Notes: generated by a model from the letters alone, not told the origin. Shown: positions 1 to 8,863, numbered from the stretch's first letter. The stretch is 64,000 nucleotides of DNA from Planctomycetaceae bacterium (GCA_002685335.1 NYWY01000038.1:25041-89040), one strand, 5' to 3'. Program-made: numbers and translations.

Positions 1-673
1 CGAACCAGGGGACGAAGAGGCCACCGTCTCCGGCGTTCTGGTCCGCGATGAAGCCGATTCGGCGATCGGCCGGATCATCGCTCACGATCAGGGAGTCGAT
101 TCGATCCGTGGCGCCCCACTTGGTCAGCACCTTGAGACCCCGAGCCTCGCGCAGCCCCAGCACCCAGCGATAGAGGTGGGGATTGTCCAGCGGTCGGGCC
201 AGGGCGGTCATCGGGAAGCCCATGGTCGCCAGAGCGAAGCCCAGCAGCTCCCAGTTTCCGGAGTGACCGGTGACCAGCAGAACGGGCTTGTCGGAGAGAA
301 GGAGTTTCACGCCTTCTTCGAAGTCCCCGAGTTCGACGTGCTCCTGCCAGCTCCAGGGATTGACCAGCCGGGGCATGGCCAGCGTGTCCACGAGGAAGAG
401 TCGGAACATGTACTGGATCGACTCGATCGCGATCCGGTCGACTTCGGATTCCGAGAGCTCGGGCATGGCCTGTCGCAGATGCCGTCGGGCTCGTTCGGTC
501 CGCCCCGCACCCCAGCGGGCGTAGGCCGTGCCGAGCAGGGAGGCGGTCCGCAGATTCTGGGCAGGATCGATGCACTGCACCGCGGCGGCGAGTGATCTCA
601 GGGGGAGGAACTCGGCGAGGTGTTTCGCGCGAGTCGTCCAGGGGAGCTTCTGGATGTCTGAGACGTCGGTCAA
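1..673 (-). CDS. LpxL/HtrB-type lipid A acyltransferase (3' end outside window)
   Basis: Partial gene; the C-terminus lies beyond the left edge. The minus-strand translation carries the family signature GHSGNWELLGFALA, which contains the catalytic H-X4-E of lipid A late acyltransferases (HSGNWE). It is followed by ALARPLDNPHLYRW and, near the edge, GFIADQNAGDGGLFVPWF, both typical of this fold. The family transfers a secondary acyl chain from acyl-ACP to a Kdo-lipid A precursor at the inner membrane face. I chose the TTG at 673 as start because an upstream in-frame GTG at 703 would begin inside a strong hairpin (701-734). No clear ribosome site supports either, so the start is uncertain. It lies downstream of the coiled-coil gene at 759-2129 on the same strand. 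KdsC and Lpt-like genes elsewhere in the window fit an LPS-making organism. The family call is firm; the exact acyl position (LpxL or LpxM role) cannot be told. Confidence 0.85.
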   Translation of the reverse strand, partial: MTDVSDIQKLPWTTRAKHLAEFLPLRSLAAAVQCIDPAQNLRTASLLGTAYARWGAGRTERARRHLRQAMPELSESEVDRIAIESIQYMFRLFLVDTLAMPRLVNPWSWQEHVELGDFEEGVKLLLSDKPVLLVTGHSGNWELLGFALATMGFPMTALARPLDNPHLYRWVLGLREARGLKVLTKWGATDRIDSLIVSDDPADRRIGFIADQNAGDGGLFVPWF

Positions 674-700
674 GATCGAACGTCCGGCGGCAGGAACGAA

Positions 701-734
701 CACGGACCGGCCCGGTGAGCCGGTCCGGTCCGTG
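701..734 (-). terminator. Strong GC hairpin between coiled-coil gene and acyltransferase gene
   Basis: A perfect 10-bp inverted repeat (CACGGACCGG and CCGGTCCGTG) extends to 15 bp with one mismatch around a 4-nt loop. It lies just after the stop of the gene ending at 759 and before the acyltransferase start. There is no T-run, so it may be a Rho-assisted terminator, an mRNA 3'-end stabiliser, or an attenuator lowering expression of the downstream gene. Confidence 0.35.
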
Positions 735-758
735 CGATGGTCCACAGATTGGCGAGAC

Positions 759-2129
759 TCAGCGGGTGGTCATTCCAGTCAGGGTCTCGAAACGATTCCA
801 GTTCAGCACCGGGATCTGAGCCCGGGACGCCTGGTCGAAGAGCTGGTCGTAGCGTTCGCGGGCTTCGCGCTGCTGCAGGAACGCTCGGAACTCCGCGTCG
901 CCGGCATCCGGGGGGAGCGGGGCGGGCATGGGAGGCTGTTCGCCCAGCACGAGGAAGTCCAGATCACCGGTGAGCTGATCTCCTTCGACCAGTTCGCCGC
1001 CCCATTCCATGACTCGTCGTCGAACGTAATCGGCTTCCGAGACCGAGATGCGTCCATCGGCATCCACATCGAACTGGCCGTGCACGAGGAACTTGAATCG
1101 ATAGTCGGGGTTGAAGACCGCATTCGCGATGACGTCGTCCTTGACGACGGGGCGACCGGGAAGCTCGCGAGTGATGCGAGCGGCGGAGGTGTCTCCGTTG
1201 ACTCGGATGATCTCGATGCTGGCCTTGCCGCGGACGTACTCGCCGGTCCGCGGGTCGGGGCGGATCGCGGAGGCGTCCTCGTAGACCTCGAAACTCATTC
1301 CTGGGACGATTCGATCGTTTCGACCGAGGTCGACGAAGATCTGGCCACCGGAACCGGGGACGCTGATCACTCGACCGTCGACGAGTTCGGCGGGGCTCTG
1401 GGGCTTGATCCGGTAGTTCTCGGTCTTCTTGCGAAGCTCCTCGATCTGGGCCCGGAACACGCTGTTGTCCTGATTGGCCTGGTCCAGTCTGGACTGCAGG
1501 TTGGACAGGCGGTTGCGATAGTCACGGTCGAGCTTGGCACGGCTTTCGTCGATCGCGGCGATCGCGTCTTCGACTTCCTGCTGGTAGCGAGAAGCCGCGA
1601 CTCGGTAACCGTCGAATTCCTCTTCGACCTTCGCGACCTTCTCGTCACCCATCGACTCGGCCTGCTTCACGCGATCCCGAAGATCGCCGTTGTTGGCCTG
1701 AAGGTCGGAGACCTGTCGGTTGAGGCTCGCCACGTCGTTGCCGGAGGATGACAACCGCCGTCGCATGTCGGTGACGGAATTGCTCACCACGTCGCCTTCC
1801 CCGAGGTTCAGGCTCGATCGCATTTCGGCGACGCTCGCACCGGGGTTGCCGGTGACGAAGGAGGCGACCTCGGCCCGGCGATCCTCGAGCAGGGCGTAGA
1901 GGGACTTCCGTTCCTGCTTGGCGGAGTCCATCAGCCGCTCGTAGGAGTCGGTCCGCTCCGAGGCGGCGACGAAGTCGCTCAGCGTGGCTTCCGCCCGCGC
2001 CTCGTTCTCGAGTGCTTCGGTCTTGCCCGAATACATCATGAAGGTGATCGTGAGGAGGCCGACGTTGCAGACGACACTCACCACGAGAGCAACGATCACG
2101 CCGGTACCGGCACCAGAACCTCTAGCCAT
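759..2129 (-). CDS. Membrane-anchored coiled-coil protein of unknown function
   Basis: This 456-residue protein is not one I recognise by name. Residues about 8-33 form one hydrophobic helix, so it is probably anchored in the inner membrane with the rest in the periplasm. Residues about 35-245 are rich in E, K, Q, R and A in heptad-like patterns (coiled coil). A globular region follows (GRVISVPGSGGQIFVDLGRNDRIVPG onward, about 255-340), resembling the beta-rich domains found after coiled coils in other envelope proteins. Near residue 355 a stretch FDVDADGRISVSEAD looks like a single EF-hand-type calcium loop, followed by WGGELV. The start is well supported: AGGAG lies 10 nt upstream of the ATG. 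It precedes the lipid A acyltransferase on the same strand, but co-function is not shown. Confidence 0.75.
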   Translation of the reverse strand: MARGSGAGTGVIVALVVSVVCNVGLLTITFMMYSGKTEALENEARAEATLSDFVAASERTDSYERLMDSAKQERKSLYALLEDRRAEVASFVTGNPGASVAEMRSSLNLGEGDVVSNSVTDMRRRLSSSGNDVASLNRQVSDLQANNGDLRDRVKQAESMGDEKVAKVEEEFDGYRVAASRYQQEVEDAIAAIDESRAKLDRDYRNRLSNLQSRLDQANQDNSVFRAQIEELRKKTENYRIKPQSPAELVDGRVISVPGSGGQIFVDLGRNDRIVPGMSFEVYEDASAIRPDPRTGEYVRGKASIEIIRVNGDTSAARITRELPGRPVVKDDVIANAVFNPDYRFKFLVHGQFDVDADGRISVSEADYVRRRVMEWGGELVEGDQLTGDLDFLVLGEQPPMPAPLPPDAGDAEFRAFLQQREARERYDQLFDQASRAQIPVLNWNRFETLTGMTTR

Positions 2130-2449
2130 TTCGGGAAGTCTCCTCGTCGCCGAAGTCGGCGTCGATCATGGGGTCCGCATTCGACGCCACCGAGGTCGTC
2201 TTTCGGACGTGGACGGGTCTCTAGAGCTCGGAAAGTCCCCGAACACGCTCGGGGGTCCGCACCCGATCGAGCCTCAAAGGAACTCGACTCGGCAATCACA
2301 CGGGGCCTGACCCGGACCGGCTGGTCCGTTCAGACCATCAGTGTCCGGGCGATCTCGGTTCCCGTCAAGCCGACCTTCGCATGGATTGGGCCATTGGTTC
2401 CCTTCGGAGGCCTCCGAAGGGTCGTTCATGGGGCCACCGGCCTCTGGAA
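2130..2449. other. Intergenic gap with two hairpins
   Basis: A gap of 320 bases between two minus-strand genes. No convincing open frame is present. It holds a 6-bp perfect stem with a GGCT loop at 2313-2328 (CGGACC/GGTCCG) and the palindrome at 2400-2421 listed separately. It should also hold the promoter of the coiled-coil gene, but no recognisable -35/-10 pair was found. Confidence 0.5.
2400..2421 (-). terminator. Perfect 22-bp palindrome after pilus/secretion ATPase gene
   Basis: The sequence is an uninterrupted 22-bp palindrome (half-site CCCTTCGGAGG), about 28 nt after the stop of the GspE/PilB gene. In RNA it would fold to an 8-bp stem with a 6-nt loop. There is no T-tract, so it is a plausible but unproven terminator; a protein-binding operator is the alternative. 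Confidence 0.4.
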
Positions 2450-4114
2450 TCAGCCGCGGACGACCCGCATCGCCTCCGCCGGAGTGGTGACGCCGAGGCG
2501 AGCCATCTCCCAGGCGGCGATTCGGAGGGGCTGGAGTTCTCCGGTTTCATCGGCCGCGTTGCGCAGGGTGGAGGCATCAGTCCGCTGGGTGATCAGATCC
2601 CGCAGTCGATCGGTCAATCGGAGCAGTTCGAAGACCCCCTGGCGACCTCGAAAACCGGTTCTGCGGCATTCTCGGCAACCGACCGTCTCCGTCACCATGC
2701 CGTCCTCGGGAGCCGCGAGGCCGTGCGGTATCTCGGCGGCCTGGACCGGGCGTCGGCGACGGCATTGCTCGCAGGCCCGTCGCACGAGCCGCTGGGCGAG
2801 GACGCCTTCGAGGCTGGACGCCACGAGAAAGGGTTCCACACCCATGTCGAGGAGTCGGGTCGGTGCCCCCGACGCGTCGTTGGTGTGGAGGGTTGAAAAG
2901 ACGAGGTGGCCCGTAAGTGAAGCCTGGACCGCGGCTTCCGCGGTCTCTCGGTCTCGGATCTCGCCGATCATGATGATATCGGGATCGTGACGGAGAATCG
3001 CTCGGAGTCCGGCGGCGAAGGTGAGCCCGGTCTGGGTGTTCACCTGGATCTGGTTGACGCCTTCGACCTGATACTCGACCGGGTCCTCGACCGTGATCGC
3101 CTTGATGGCGTCGCTCACGATCCGATTCAGCGAGGCGTAGAGCGTCGTCGACTTCCCGGAGCCGGTAGGGCCGGTGACCAGCAGGATGCCGTGGGGTCGA
3201 GTGATGATGCCGTCCCAGCGGTCGAGAATCGCCGCCGGCATGCCGAGGTCATCGAGTCCCATCTGGACCGAACCGCTGTCGAGCACGCGGAGCACGACGC
3301 CTTCACCGAACATCATCGGAATGATCGAGACTCGGAGGTCGAACTCCCGCCCCTTGTGTCGAAGGGTGATTCGGCCGTCCTGGGGCTTTCGTTTCTCGGC
3401 GATGTTGAGACTCGCCATGATCTTGAGGCGGCTCACGATCGCGTTGCGAAAACGGTTGACCGCCGGCGGAACGCCGGCTTCGCCCAGCACGCCGTCGATC
3501 CGATACCGGATCGCGAGTTCCTCTTCGTAGGGTTCGATGTGGATGTCGGTGGCCCGCTCCCGGATCGCTTCCAGGAGCAGATCGTTGACGAGCTTGATGA
3601 CGCTGGCTTCTTCGGCTGCGTCGAGTTCACCATCGCCGACTTCGCTTTCGATGGTCGCGACTTCCTCGCCCCCGAGGGCATCGAGGGTGTCACCGGCGAC
3701 GCCGTAGTGCGCTCGAATGAACTTTCGAAGGTCCCGCTCATCCGCGAGCACCAATTCCACACCGAGACCGGTCAGCAGACGGAGTTCGTCGAACGCACTC
3801 AGCTCGAAGGGATCACAGGTCGCGATCTGCAGCGTGTTGCCAGACCGGCGGATCGGAACGCAGAGTTGCTTGAACACCAGCCGCGAGGGAAGAATCCGAA
3901 GGGTCTCCTCATCGACCTTCAGTTCGGAGAGATCGACGATCGGCATGTCGAATTGACGCCCGATCGCCTCAAGCACCCGGTCGGAGCCGACATGGCCCAG
4001 ACGCACCAACGCGTGGTCCAGTCGTTCGCCGGTTCGCTTCTGTTCGAGGATCGCCTCGTCCAGCTGTGACTGGGAGATGAGTCCGCGTTCGACGAGGATC
4101 GTTCCAATACCCAT
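2450..4114 (-). CDS. Type II secretion / type IV pilus assembly ATPase (GspE/PilB family)
   Basis: This 554-residue protein has the complete family layout. An N-terminal MshEN/GspE-N domain (about 1-140, LVERGLISQSQLDEAI) is followed by the hexameric ATPase. Walker A is GPTGSGKST at 315-323, the Asp box EDPVEY is near 343, Walker B IIMIGEIRD is at 380-388, and the His box FSTLHTNDA is near 407-414. The zinc-binding CM domain has CEQC at 448-451 and a second CREC pair at 480-483. The enzyme powers pseudopilus or pilus assembly from the cytoplasmic face of the inner membrane. No other secretion core gene is adjacent, but four prepilin-like genes lie at 48839-51991. PilB and GspE cannot be separated from sequence alone; the zinc motif occurs in both. 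Confidence 0.93.
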   Translation of the reverse strand: MGIGTILVERGLISQSQLDEAILEQKRTGERLDHALVRLGHVGSDRVLEAIGRQFDMPIVDLSELKVDEETLRILPSRLVFKQLCVPIRRSGNTLQIATCDPFELSAFDELRLLTGLGVELVLADERDLRKFIRAHYGVAGDTLDALGGEEVATIESEVGDGELDAAEEASVIKLVNDLLLEAIRERATDIHIEPYEEELAIRYRIDGVLGEAGVPPAVNRFRNAIVSRLKIMASLNIAEKRKPQDGRITLRHKGREFDLRVSIIPMMFGEGVVLRVLDSGSVQMGLDDLGMPAAILDRWDGIITRPHGILLVTGPTGSGKSTTLYASLNRIVSDAIKAITVEDPVEYQVEGVNQIQVNTQTGLTFAAGLRAILRHDPDIIMIGEIRDRETAEAAVQASLTGHLVFSTLHTNDASGAPTRLLDMGVEPFLVASSLEGVLAQRLVRRACEQCRRRRPVQAAEIPHGLAAPEDGMVTETVGCRECRRTGFRGRQGVFELLRLTDRLRDLITQRTDASTLRNAADETGELQPLRIAAWEMARLGVTTPAEAMRVVRG

Positions 4115-4391
4115 GAGAAGTCGTCGCTCCGTGGCGATGCCGAGGAAGGTTTTCGCCGCTGCAAGTGTCGCAGACCGGGGCTCTGGATCCCAGTCTCCAT
4201 CACGTGGAAGCGGATGGAACGCTCCACGCCCGTACTGATTCGGGCGAAAAACGGGGGCGAACCCCGTCTCTCATCCTTTATCGGCCCGGGCGGGTCCGCG
4301 ACCCGAGATCCCGGCCATCTCCGCCTGGACGTCGTTGTTTCGTACCGCCAACCCGGATGAAAGATGCCGTTCGGTCTTCGGGGTGGGATGT

Positions 4392-5615
4392 TCAGTCCGC
4401 GGCGTCGATCCGAGCAGTGCGGGTGGTGGGACGGAGTGCGACCGCCGAAAGTCCGAGCCCGGCCAGTCTCGGTCGGCCGGAGATCGGGGCGATTTCCGCC
4501 GCCGTGACGAATCCCAGAAGGGGCGGGGTGTCCATTCGAGCGTGAAGCCGGGCGGCATCATGCCCATCCTCACCGAGCAGCCCCGGGCCGCGGCCCGCCG
4601 AGCTGGCTGCGATGATCGCGGTCGCCGGTCGTTCATCGAGGGTCGCGAGATCGAGGGACATCGCCAGATCCTGACGTTCGGTATCGCCATCGACGATCTG
4701 GAATCGGAGGGTGCTTCCACGGGGAGCGCCGCCGGGTACCAGAAGGCCTCCGCCGGTGCGATCGATCGCCGCCACCGGACGCATCAGGAAATCGCCGCGG
4801 CCATGGACCGGCCTTCCGGCTTCGGCGGCGATTCCAATCAGCGGTCGGCCGGCGAGACGCGCTCGATCCTGCGGGGGAAGGCCGGCGAGGACGAGATCGA
4901 GCATCTCGGCGGCCGGTCGGCCGCCGAGTCCTCGGATGGTGCCACCATCGACCTCGGTCACCACGAGCGGGGGCCCGACGGCCCTCCCGGCATGGGCGAC
5001 GATCGGCGTGGCGTCGATCCGGCCTTCGATCACCATTCCGACGGCACCCGCATTCAGCACCCGGTCATCGGCGACCAGGACATTCGTGCCTGGCTGGCTG
5101 CCTCCGGAGACCAGTCCACCCATCAAAGGAGTTCCTCGCGGAATCGAGGTCTCGAAGGCCATCGGCAGGGCGGTGGAGCCTGCGGTGAAGGGGTCGGCGA
5201 AGACCATGACCAGTTTCGGGGGCGACGCCGGCTGGAGCCGACTTCGAACGATGCTTCGAGTCCAGACGTTCGGGGGACCGTCCCGGTGGTCGAACGCGAA
5301 ACTCCTCGCTCGTATCCCGGGGCCCGAGATCGAGAGGGCAGCCAGGGCGGGTCCGCTGTGCATTTCGTCGCATCCGGCGAGAACACCGGCCGAGGTGATG
5401 GCGACGAGCGGAGGGTCCCCAACGGCCTCTCGCACCGTTCGTGCGGCCTCGGGAAGAGCGGCCGCATGGTGATAACTTCCGATAAGAAGCACCATGGAGG
5501 CATCATCAGCATTCTTGGCCGCGAGTTGTTCGCCCACGGCCCAGGCAGCCGTGCGGGTATCGGCATGCCGATCCACCGCGAGGACAGAACCAAGTTGCGC
5601 CGACGAAGAAGTCAT
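4392..5615 (-). CDS. FIST-domain signal-sensing protein
   Basis: The 407-residue protein matches the FIST N plus FIST C arrangement. The N-terminal half has alternating hydrophobic strands, including LVMVFADPFTAGSTALP and the glycine-rich TPLMGGLVSGG near the middle. The C-terminal half contains GGTIRGLGGRPAAEMLDL and GIAAEAGRPVHGRGDFLMRPVAAID, typical of FIST C. FIST proteins are thought to bind small ligands, probably amino-acid-like, in signal transduction; the ligand here is unknown. It is a soluble stand-alone protein with no kinase, GGDEF or other output domain fused. It is transcribed divergently from rpsT. The family call is confident; the biological role is open. Confidence 0.8.
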   Translation of the reverse strand: MTSSSAQLGSVLAVDRHADTRTAAWAVGEQLAAKNADDASMVLLIGSYHHAAALPEAARTVREAVGDPPLVAITSAGVLAGCDEMHSGPALAALSISGPGIRARSFAFDHRDGPPNVWTRSIVRSRLQPASPPKLVMVFADPFTAGSTALPMAFETSIPRGTPLMGGLVSGGSQPGTNVLVADDRVLNAGAVGMVIEGRIDATPIVAHAGRAVGPPLVVTEVDGGTIRGLGGRPAAEMLDLVLAGLPPQDRARLAGRPLIGIAAEAGRPVHGRGDFLMRPVAAIDRTGGGLLVPGGAPRGSTLRFQIVDGDTERQDLAMSLDLATLDERPATAIIAASSAGRGPGLLGEDGHDAARLHARMDTPPLLGFVTAAEIAPISGRPRLAGLGLSAVALRPTTRTARIDAAD

Positions 5616-5681
5616 CCTCTGATCCTAGCCGAGGGTTCGGAGCAATCGGTTGAGATTCCTTGGGTTCGAGGCCGTCAAGGG

Positions 5682-5709
5682 TTGCATCCTCGAGCGATAC
5701 CGAGATAAT
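5682..5709 (+). promoter_or_regulatory. Candidate promoter for rpsT
   Basis: TTGCAT at 5682-5687 is followed after 16 nt by GATAAT at 5704-5709, which matches five of six bases of a sigma70 -10 box. The -35 is weak. Transcription would start near 5716, leaving a leader of about 27 nt before the rpsT GTG. Confidence 0.35.
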
Positions 5710-5742
5710 GGTCGATTCGCACCATTTGCAGGAGCTGGCCGC

Positions 5743-6015
5743 GTGCCGAATACAGAATCAGCCAAGAAGCGAGTCCGTCAGAGCGCCAAGCGGCGTGCCT
5801 TGAACAACTGGCGGAAGCGTCGAGTCAAGACCCAGATCAAGGCTTTCGAAGCGGCCATCACCGCCAAGGACCTCAATCAGGCCGAGACCGAGTTTCGCAA
5901 GGTCCAGGCCGTGCTTGACCGCATCGTCTGCACTGGAACGATCCATCGGAACACCGCGGCCCGTCGGAAGAGTCGCCTCTCGCGGCACCTCCGTGAGTTG
6001 AAGTCCGCGGCCTGA
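5743..6015 (+). CDS. rpsT: 30S ribosomal protein S20
   Basis: This 90-residue basic protein has the S20 signature: NTESAKKRVRQSAKRRALNNWRKRRVKT, then the helical core and the C-terminal GTIHRNTAARRKSRLSRHL. S20 binds 16S rRNA in the body of the small subunit. The start is a GTG at 5743 with AGGAG ending 8 nt upstream. An upstream in-frame start (5650) would add 31 residues not found in the family and is rejected. It stands alone, as is usual for rpsT, divergent from the FIST gene. Confidence 0.97.
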   Translation: MPNTESAKKRVRQSAKRRALNNWRKRRVKTQIKAFEAAITAKDLNQAETEFRKVQAVLDRIVCTGTIHRNTAARRKSRLSRHLRELKSAA

Positions 6016-6182
6016 TCGCGGGGTGCCCGGCGTCGGACTCGTTCGTTCCCAGGAGCGGATGAGCCACCGGTGGATGCCGTCTCTCCAACGCGCGGAAGCC
6101 TCCGGCAGGCGTTCGTGTCTTGAGGGAGATCTGCAGTCGTCCGAGCCCAGGTCTCCCGAGACCGATGACCGGCGGCGCCGTC

Positions 6183-6974
6183 ATGTCAAAAACGACCAGC
6201 ATTTCGAATTCCGAAGGGGGGATCCCCTCCGGAATGTCTGCGGCGCCGTACTGGAGACGGTCTCGTCGTCCGGTCGAGATTCTGATCTTTCTCCTGCCCC
6301 TGGTCATCGCGTTCGAGATCGCCCTGGTCTGGTCTCCCGATCACTCCGCGGTCATGAGAATCGCGGCGTATCGCTGGGTCGAGTCGATGTTCGTCGCGAT
6401 GGGAGCCGCGGACTTCGGACTCGCGATCCCCGGCATCCTGATGGTCGTGGCGTTGCTGGTCTGGCAGGTTCTCTCGCGGGAGAGTTGGCGCTTCCACCTT
6501 CCGACGATCCCGGTCATGGCGATCGAGTCGATCATCCTGGCGATTCCGTTGCTGATCGTCGGCGTGATCCTCGGAAAGAGGGCCGTGGGAGAGGACGTGT
6601 CCGACGCGATGATCGTCCCGGGACCGATTCTGGCGGAGGAGGCACCCTCCTTCTTCGAAATGATCTCGATGGCGATCGGCGCCGGCCTGTACGAGGAACT
6701 CATCTTCCGCTGGGTCCTGATCGCGATCCTGCACTCGATTCTCGCCGATGGCTTCAAGATCGCCGGCCGCACCGCCTCGCTGGTGGCGGCAGTGATCTCC
6801 AGTGTGCTCTTCATGATCGCGCACGATCCCGCTACCGCCGGGGCCGCACTCTTCTTCCTGATCGGTGGGGCCTGGTTTTCGTCGATCTACCTGGTTCGCG
6901 GGTTCGGACTCGCCGCCGGGGCGCATGTGGCATACGACGTCATGTGGAGCGTCACCGCCTGGCTCGAAGGTTGA
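6183..6974 (+). CDS. CPBP-family intramembrane metalloprotease
   Basis: This 263-residue membrane protein has about seven to eight hydrophobic helices. The three CPBP (Abi/CAAX-like) motifs are present in order: EE-X3-R in YEELIFRW, F-X3-H in FMIAHD, and H-X3-D in HVAYDVM near the C-terminus. These residues form the metal-binding intramembrane active site of the family. Known members process prenylated or other membrane peptides, or modulate signalling; the substrate here cannot be predicted. Start: the ATG at 6183 gives a short hydrophilic leader before the first helix. In-frame ATGs at 6165 and 6120 are possible and no ribosome site decides. It lies downstream of rpsT with no obvious terminator between. 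Confidence 0.85.
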   Translation: MSKTTSISNSEGGIPSGMSAAPYWRRSRRPVEILIFLLPLVIAFEIALVWSPDHSAVMRIAAYRWVESMFVAMGAADFGLAIPGILMVVALLVWQVLSRESWRFHLPTIPVMAIESIILAIPLLIVGVILGKRAVGEDVSDAMIVPGPILAEEAPSFFEMISMAIGAGLYEELIFRWVLIAILHSILADGFKIAGRTASLVAAVISSVLFMIAHDPATAGAALFFLIGGAWFSSIYLVRGFGLAAGAHVAYDVMWSVTAWLEG

Positions 6975-7341
6975 GGGTGTCGGACGTGGGCCCGGATTCC
7001 GGTCCGAAAATCCGTGGGTGATTATTTTGCGGTTGGATTGATGAGAGTCCGGCAGAAGCCTGAAACCACCTCTCGTCTTCTCCGAACAACGATCCGTCGG
7101 CCTCCGGCGGTGCCGATCCCAGTGACATCGGTTTGGAAAACCGGCGTGAAAACAACACTTGGGTCTTCACCCCACTTCCGACCGTTTTGAATCGCAAGCA
7201 GATGCACCGCTCGGCGTTCTCGTGCATGATCCGCGGGTGGCAGACGAAACTGCCCCCCGACACCTCAAGCAGCGACCACCCCTCCCCGGGCAGGATCGCC
7301 TTCAGAGTCGACCCCTGAACTTCAACGGGAAACCCCGACAC
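6952..7341 (-). CDS. Possible small protein of unknown function
   Basis: A 129-codon frame from a GTG at 7341 fills most of a 428-base gap. Its first 60 codons show GC-rich third positions like real genes here, and the peptide is protein-like (GSTLKAILPGEGWSLLEVSGG, then FVCHPRIMHENAERCICLRF). GAGGGG lies about 11 nt before the GTG. Against it: the last third looks random, it overlaps the 3' end of the CPBP gene by 23 bases, and I recognise no family. If it is not a gene, the gap holds only a small CGGTTT/AAACCG hairpin near 7129-7143 and the promoter of the kinase gene. Confidence 0.3.
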   Translation of the reverse strand: MSGFPVEVQGSTLKAILPGEGWSLLEVSGGSFVCHPRIMHENAERCICLRFKTVGSGVKTQVLFSRRFSKPMSLGSAPPEADGSLFGEDERWFQASAGLSSIQPQNNHPRIFGPESGPTSDTLNLRARR

Positions 7342-7402
7342 CGCGTCCGAATCCCCTCGCGGGGACCGAGACCGGCATCACGAACCGACGCGAGGAGGCG
7401 TC

Positions 7403-8260
7403 ATGATCGAACGACTTGAACGGCACCCCAACACGATTCACGGCTACAGGGTCATCGAGCCGCTCGGCGAAGGCGCGGCCAGCAGACTCTTCGTCGTGAG
7501 CGATCCGAAGACCAGAGAGCTTCTCGCCCTCAAGCATGTGACCGCCCCCAGCGTCGCCGACCGTAAGTTTCTCGCTCAGGCCGAGCGAGAGCATGCCGTC
7601 TGTTCGCAGGTGACGTCGTCGACCGTTCGTCGGAGCCGCCGAATCGTCCGTTATCGCGAGCTTTTCCGAACGACGGAAGTCGCGGTGATCCTCGATTTCG
7701 TCGATGGCGAGCCCCTTGATCAGCTGGGGCGGCTGAAGCTTTCCGACCTGCTGGGAGTCTTCGCCGACACTGCGTCGGGCCTCGCGCATCTTCACGACCT
7801 GGGTTGGGCCCACGCGGATCTCAAGCCCGGCAACATCCTCCGAACCGGGCGGGGACGAGCGACGATCATCGACCTGGGACAGGCGTGCCGCCTCGGAGAA
7901 CGAAAGACCCGCATCCAGGGAACCCCCGGTTTTCTCGCCCCCGAGCAACTCGAGCGAGGCGTCATCGACGCCCGCACCGATGCATTCCTGCTCGGCGCGA
8001 CGATCTATCGTCAGCTGACGGGTCGTTACGCCGCCGCGGGGCTTTCCTCCGCGGGCTCGGGCCGCCCCTCCCTCGGACGACTGGTGGCTTCCGCTCCGGC
8101 ATCGCTGGTGAATCTGGTCGACTCGTGCCTCGATCCGCGGCCTCATGCCCGTCCGGGCGATCTGGCCCGAGTCGCGGTCAGGCTGAGGAGGATGGCTTCG
8201 GATCTCATCGAGTCGGGCACGCACCAGGATGACATGACCTCTCTCCAGGTCCCGGCCTGA
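7403..8260 (+). CDS. Serine/threonine protein kinase (soluble, compact)
   Basis: The 285-residue protein is little more than a eukaryotic-type kinase domain. The glycine loop is LGEGAASRLF at about 21-30, the ATP-anchoring lysine is K44 (LALKHV), a candidate helix-C glutamate is near 62, and the catalytic loop is HADLKPGN at 137-144 with D139 as base. The metal-binding motif is DLG (157-159) rather than DFG, and APE is at 179-181. HAD replaces the usual HRD, so it is a non-RD kinase that may not depend on activation-loop phosphorylation. No transmembrane or sensor domain is fused. The start is supported by GAGGAGG just upstream of the ATG. The next gene downstream is kdsC, but there is no evidence the kinase acts on LPS synthesis. 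Confidence 0.88.
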   Translation: MIERLERHPNTIHGYRVIEPLGEGAASRLFVVSDPKTRELLALKHVTAPSVADRKFLAQAEREHAVCSQVTSSTVRRSRRIVRYRELFRTTEVAVILDFVDGEPLDQLGRLKLSDLLGVFADTASGLAHLHDLGWAHADLKPGNILRTGRGRATIIDLGQACRLGERKTRIQGTPGFLAPEQLERGVIDARTDAFLLGATIYRQLTGRYAAAGLSSAGSGRPSLGRLVASAPASLVNLVDSCLDPRPHARPGDLARVAVRLRRMASDLIESGTHQDDMTSLQVPA

Positions 8261-8326
8261 GTCGCTTCCGACCGCGAAACCGACCAGTCCCCGTTCCAGG
8301 CCGGGCTGGGGGGGTACGCTTCGCTC

Positions 8327-8863
8327 ATGAGCGAGTCAGATCAACTCCGAGCCGCCTCCCGAGTCAGCCTGCTCTGCCTCGACGTCGACGGCGTGCTTAC
8401 CGATGGTTCCATCTTCCTCGACGATGAGGGCATCGAGACCAAGAGATTCTTCGTGCGGGACGGAATCGGATTGCGAGCATGGCAGCGGGCGGGGGGAACC
8501 GTCGCCATCATCACCGGTCGAGGAGGCCGGGCGGTGCAGCGGCGAGCGGATGAACTGGGCATCGACATCGTCCGCACCGACGTGGGTCGGAAAGGACCGG
8601 TCTTCGACTCCATCCTCGCGGACCTGGGCATCGAGGCGGACGCGGCCGCGATGGTCGGTGACGACCTCCCCGACCTGCCGGTGCTCGAAAGATGCGGATA
8701 TCCTGTGGCGGTGAACGATGCGGTGTCTGAAGTTCGAGAGGTCGCTCGCTTGGTCACTGACCTTCCCGGAGGACGCGGCGCCGTTCGAGAAACGGTGGAG
8801 CACCTCCTTCAGGCTCGTGGCGCGTGGGACCGGGAAGTGATGCATCATCGAGATGGTGCTTGA
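8327..8863 (+). CDS. kdsC: 3-deoxy-D-manno-octulosonate 8-phosphate phosphatase (KdsC)
   Basis: This 178-residue HAD-superfamily enzyme has the type C0 (capless) layout of KdsC. The nucleophile motif is DVDGVLTDG beginning at D19, with D19 and D21 as catalytic aspartates. The substrate-strand region KRFFVRDGIGLRAWQRAGG follows, motif II is ITGR, motif III contributes K in VGRKGPVFDSI, and motif IV is GDDLPDLPVL. KdsC hydrolyses Kdo 8-phosphate to Kdo, the inner-core sugar of LPS. It directly precedes the LptC/OstA-like gene, the same order seen in proteobacterial kdsC-lptC-lptA loci, which strengthens both calls. The related YrbI/NeuA-type phosphatases are the main alternative. Confidence 0.9.
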   Translation: MSESDQLRAASRVSLLCLDVDGVLTDGSIFLDDEGIETKRFFVRDGIGLRAWQRAGGTVAIITGRGGRAVQRRADELGIDIVRTDVGRKGPVFDSILADLGIEADAAAMVGDDLPDLPVLERCGYPVAVNDAVSEVREVARLVTDLPGGRGAVRETVEHLLQARGAWDREVMHHRDGA

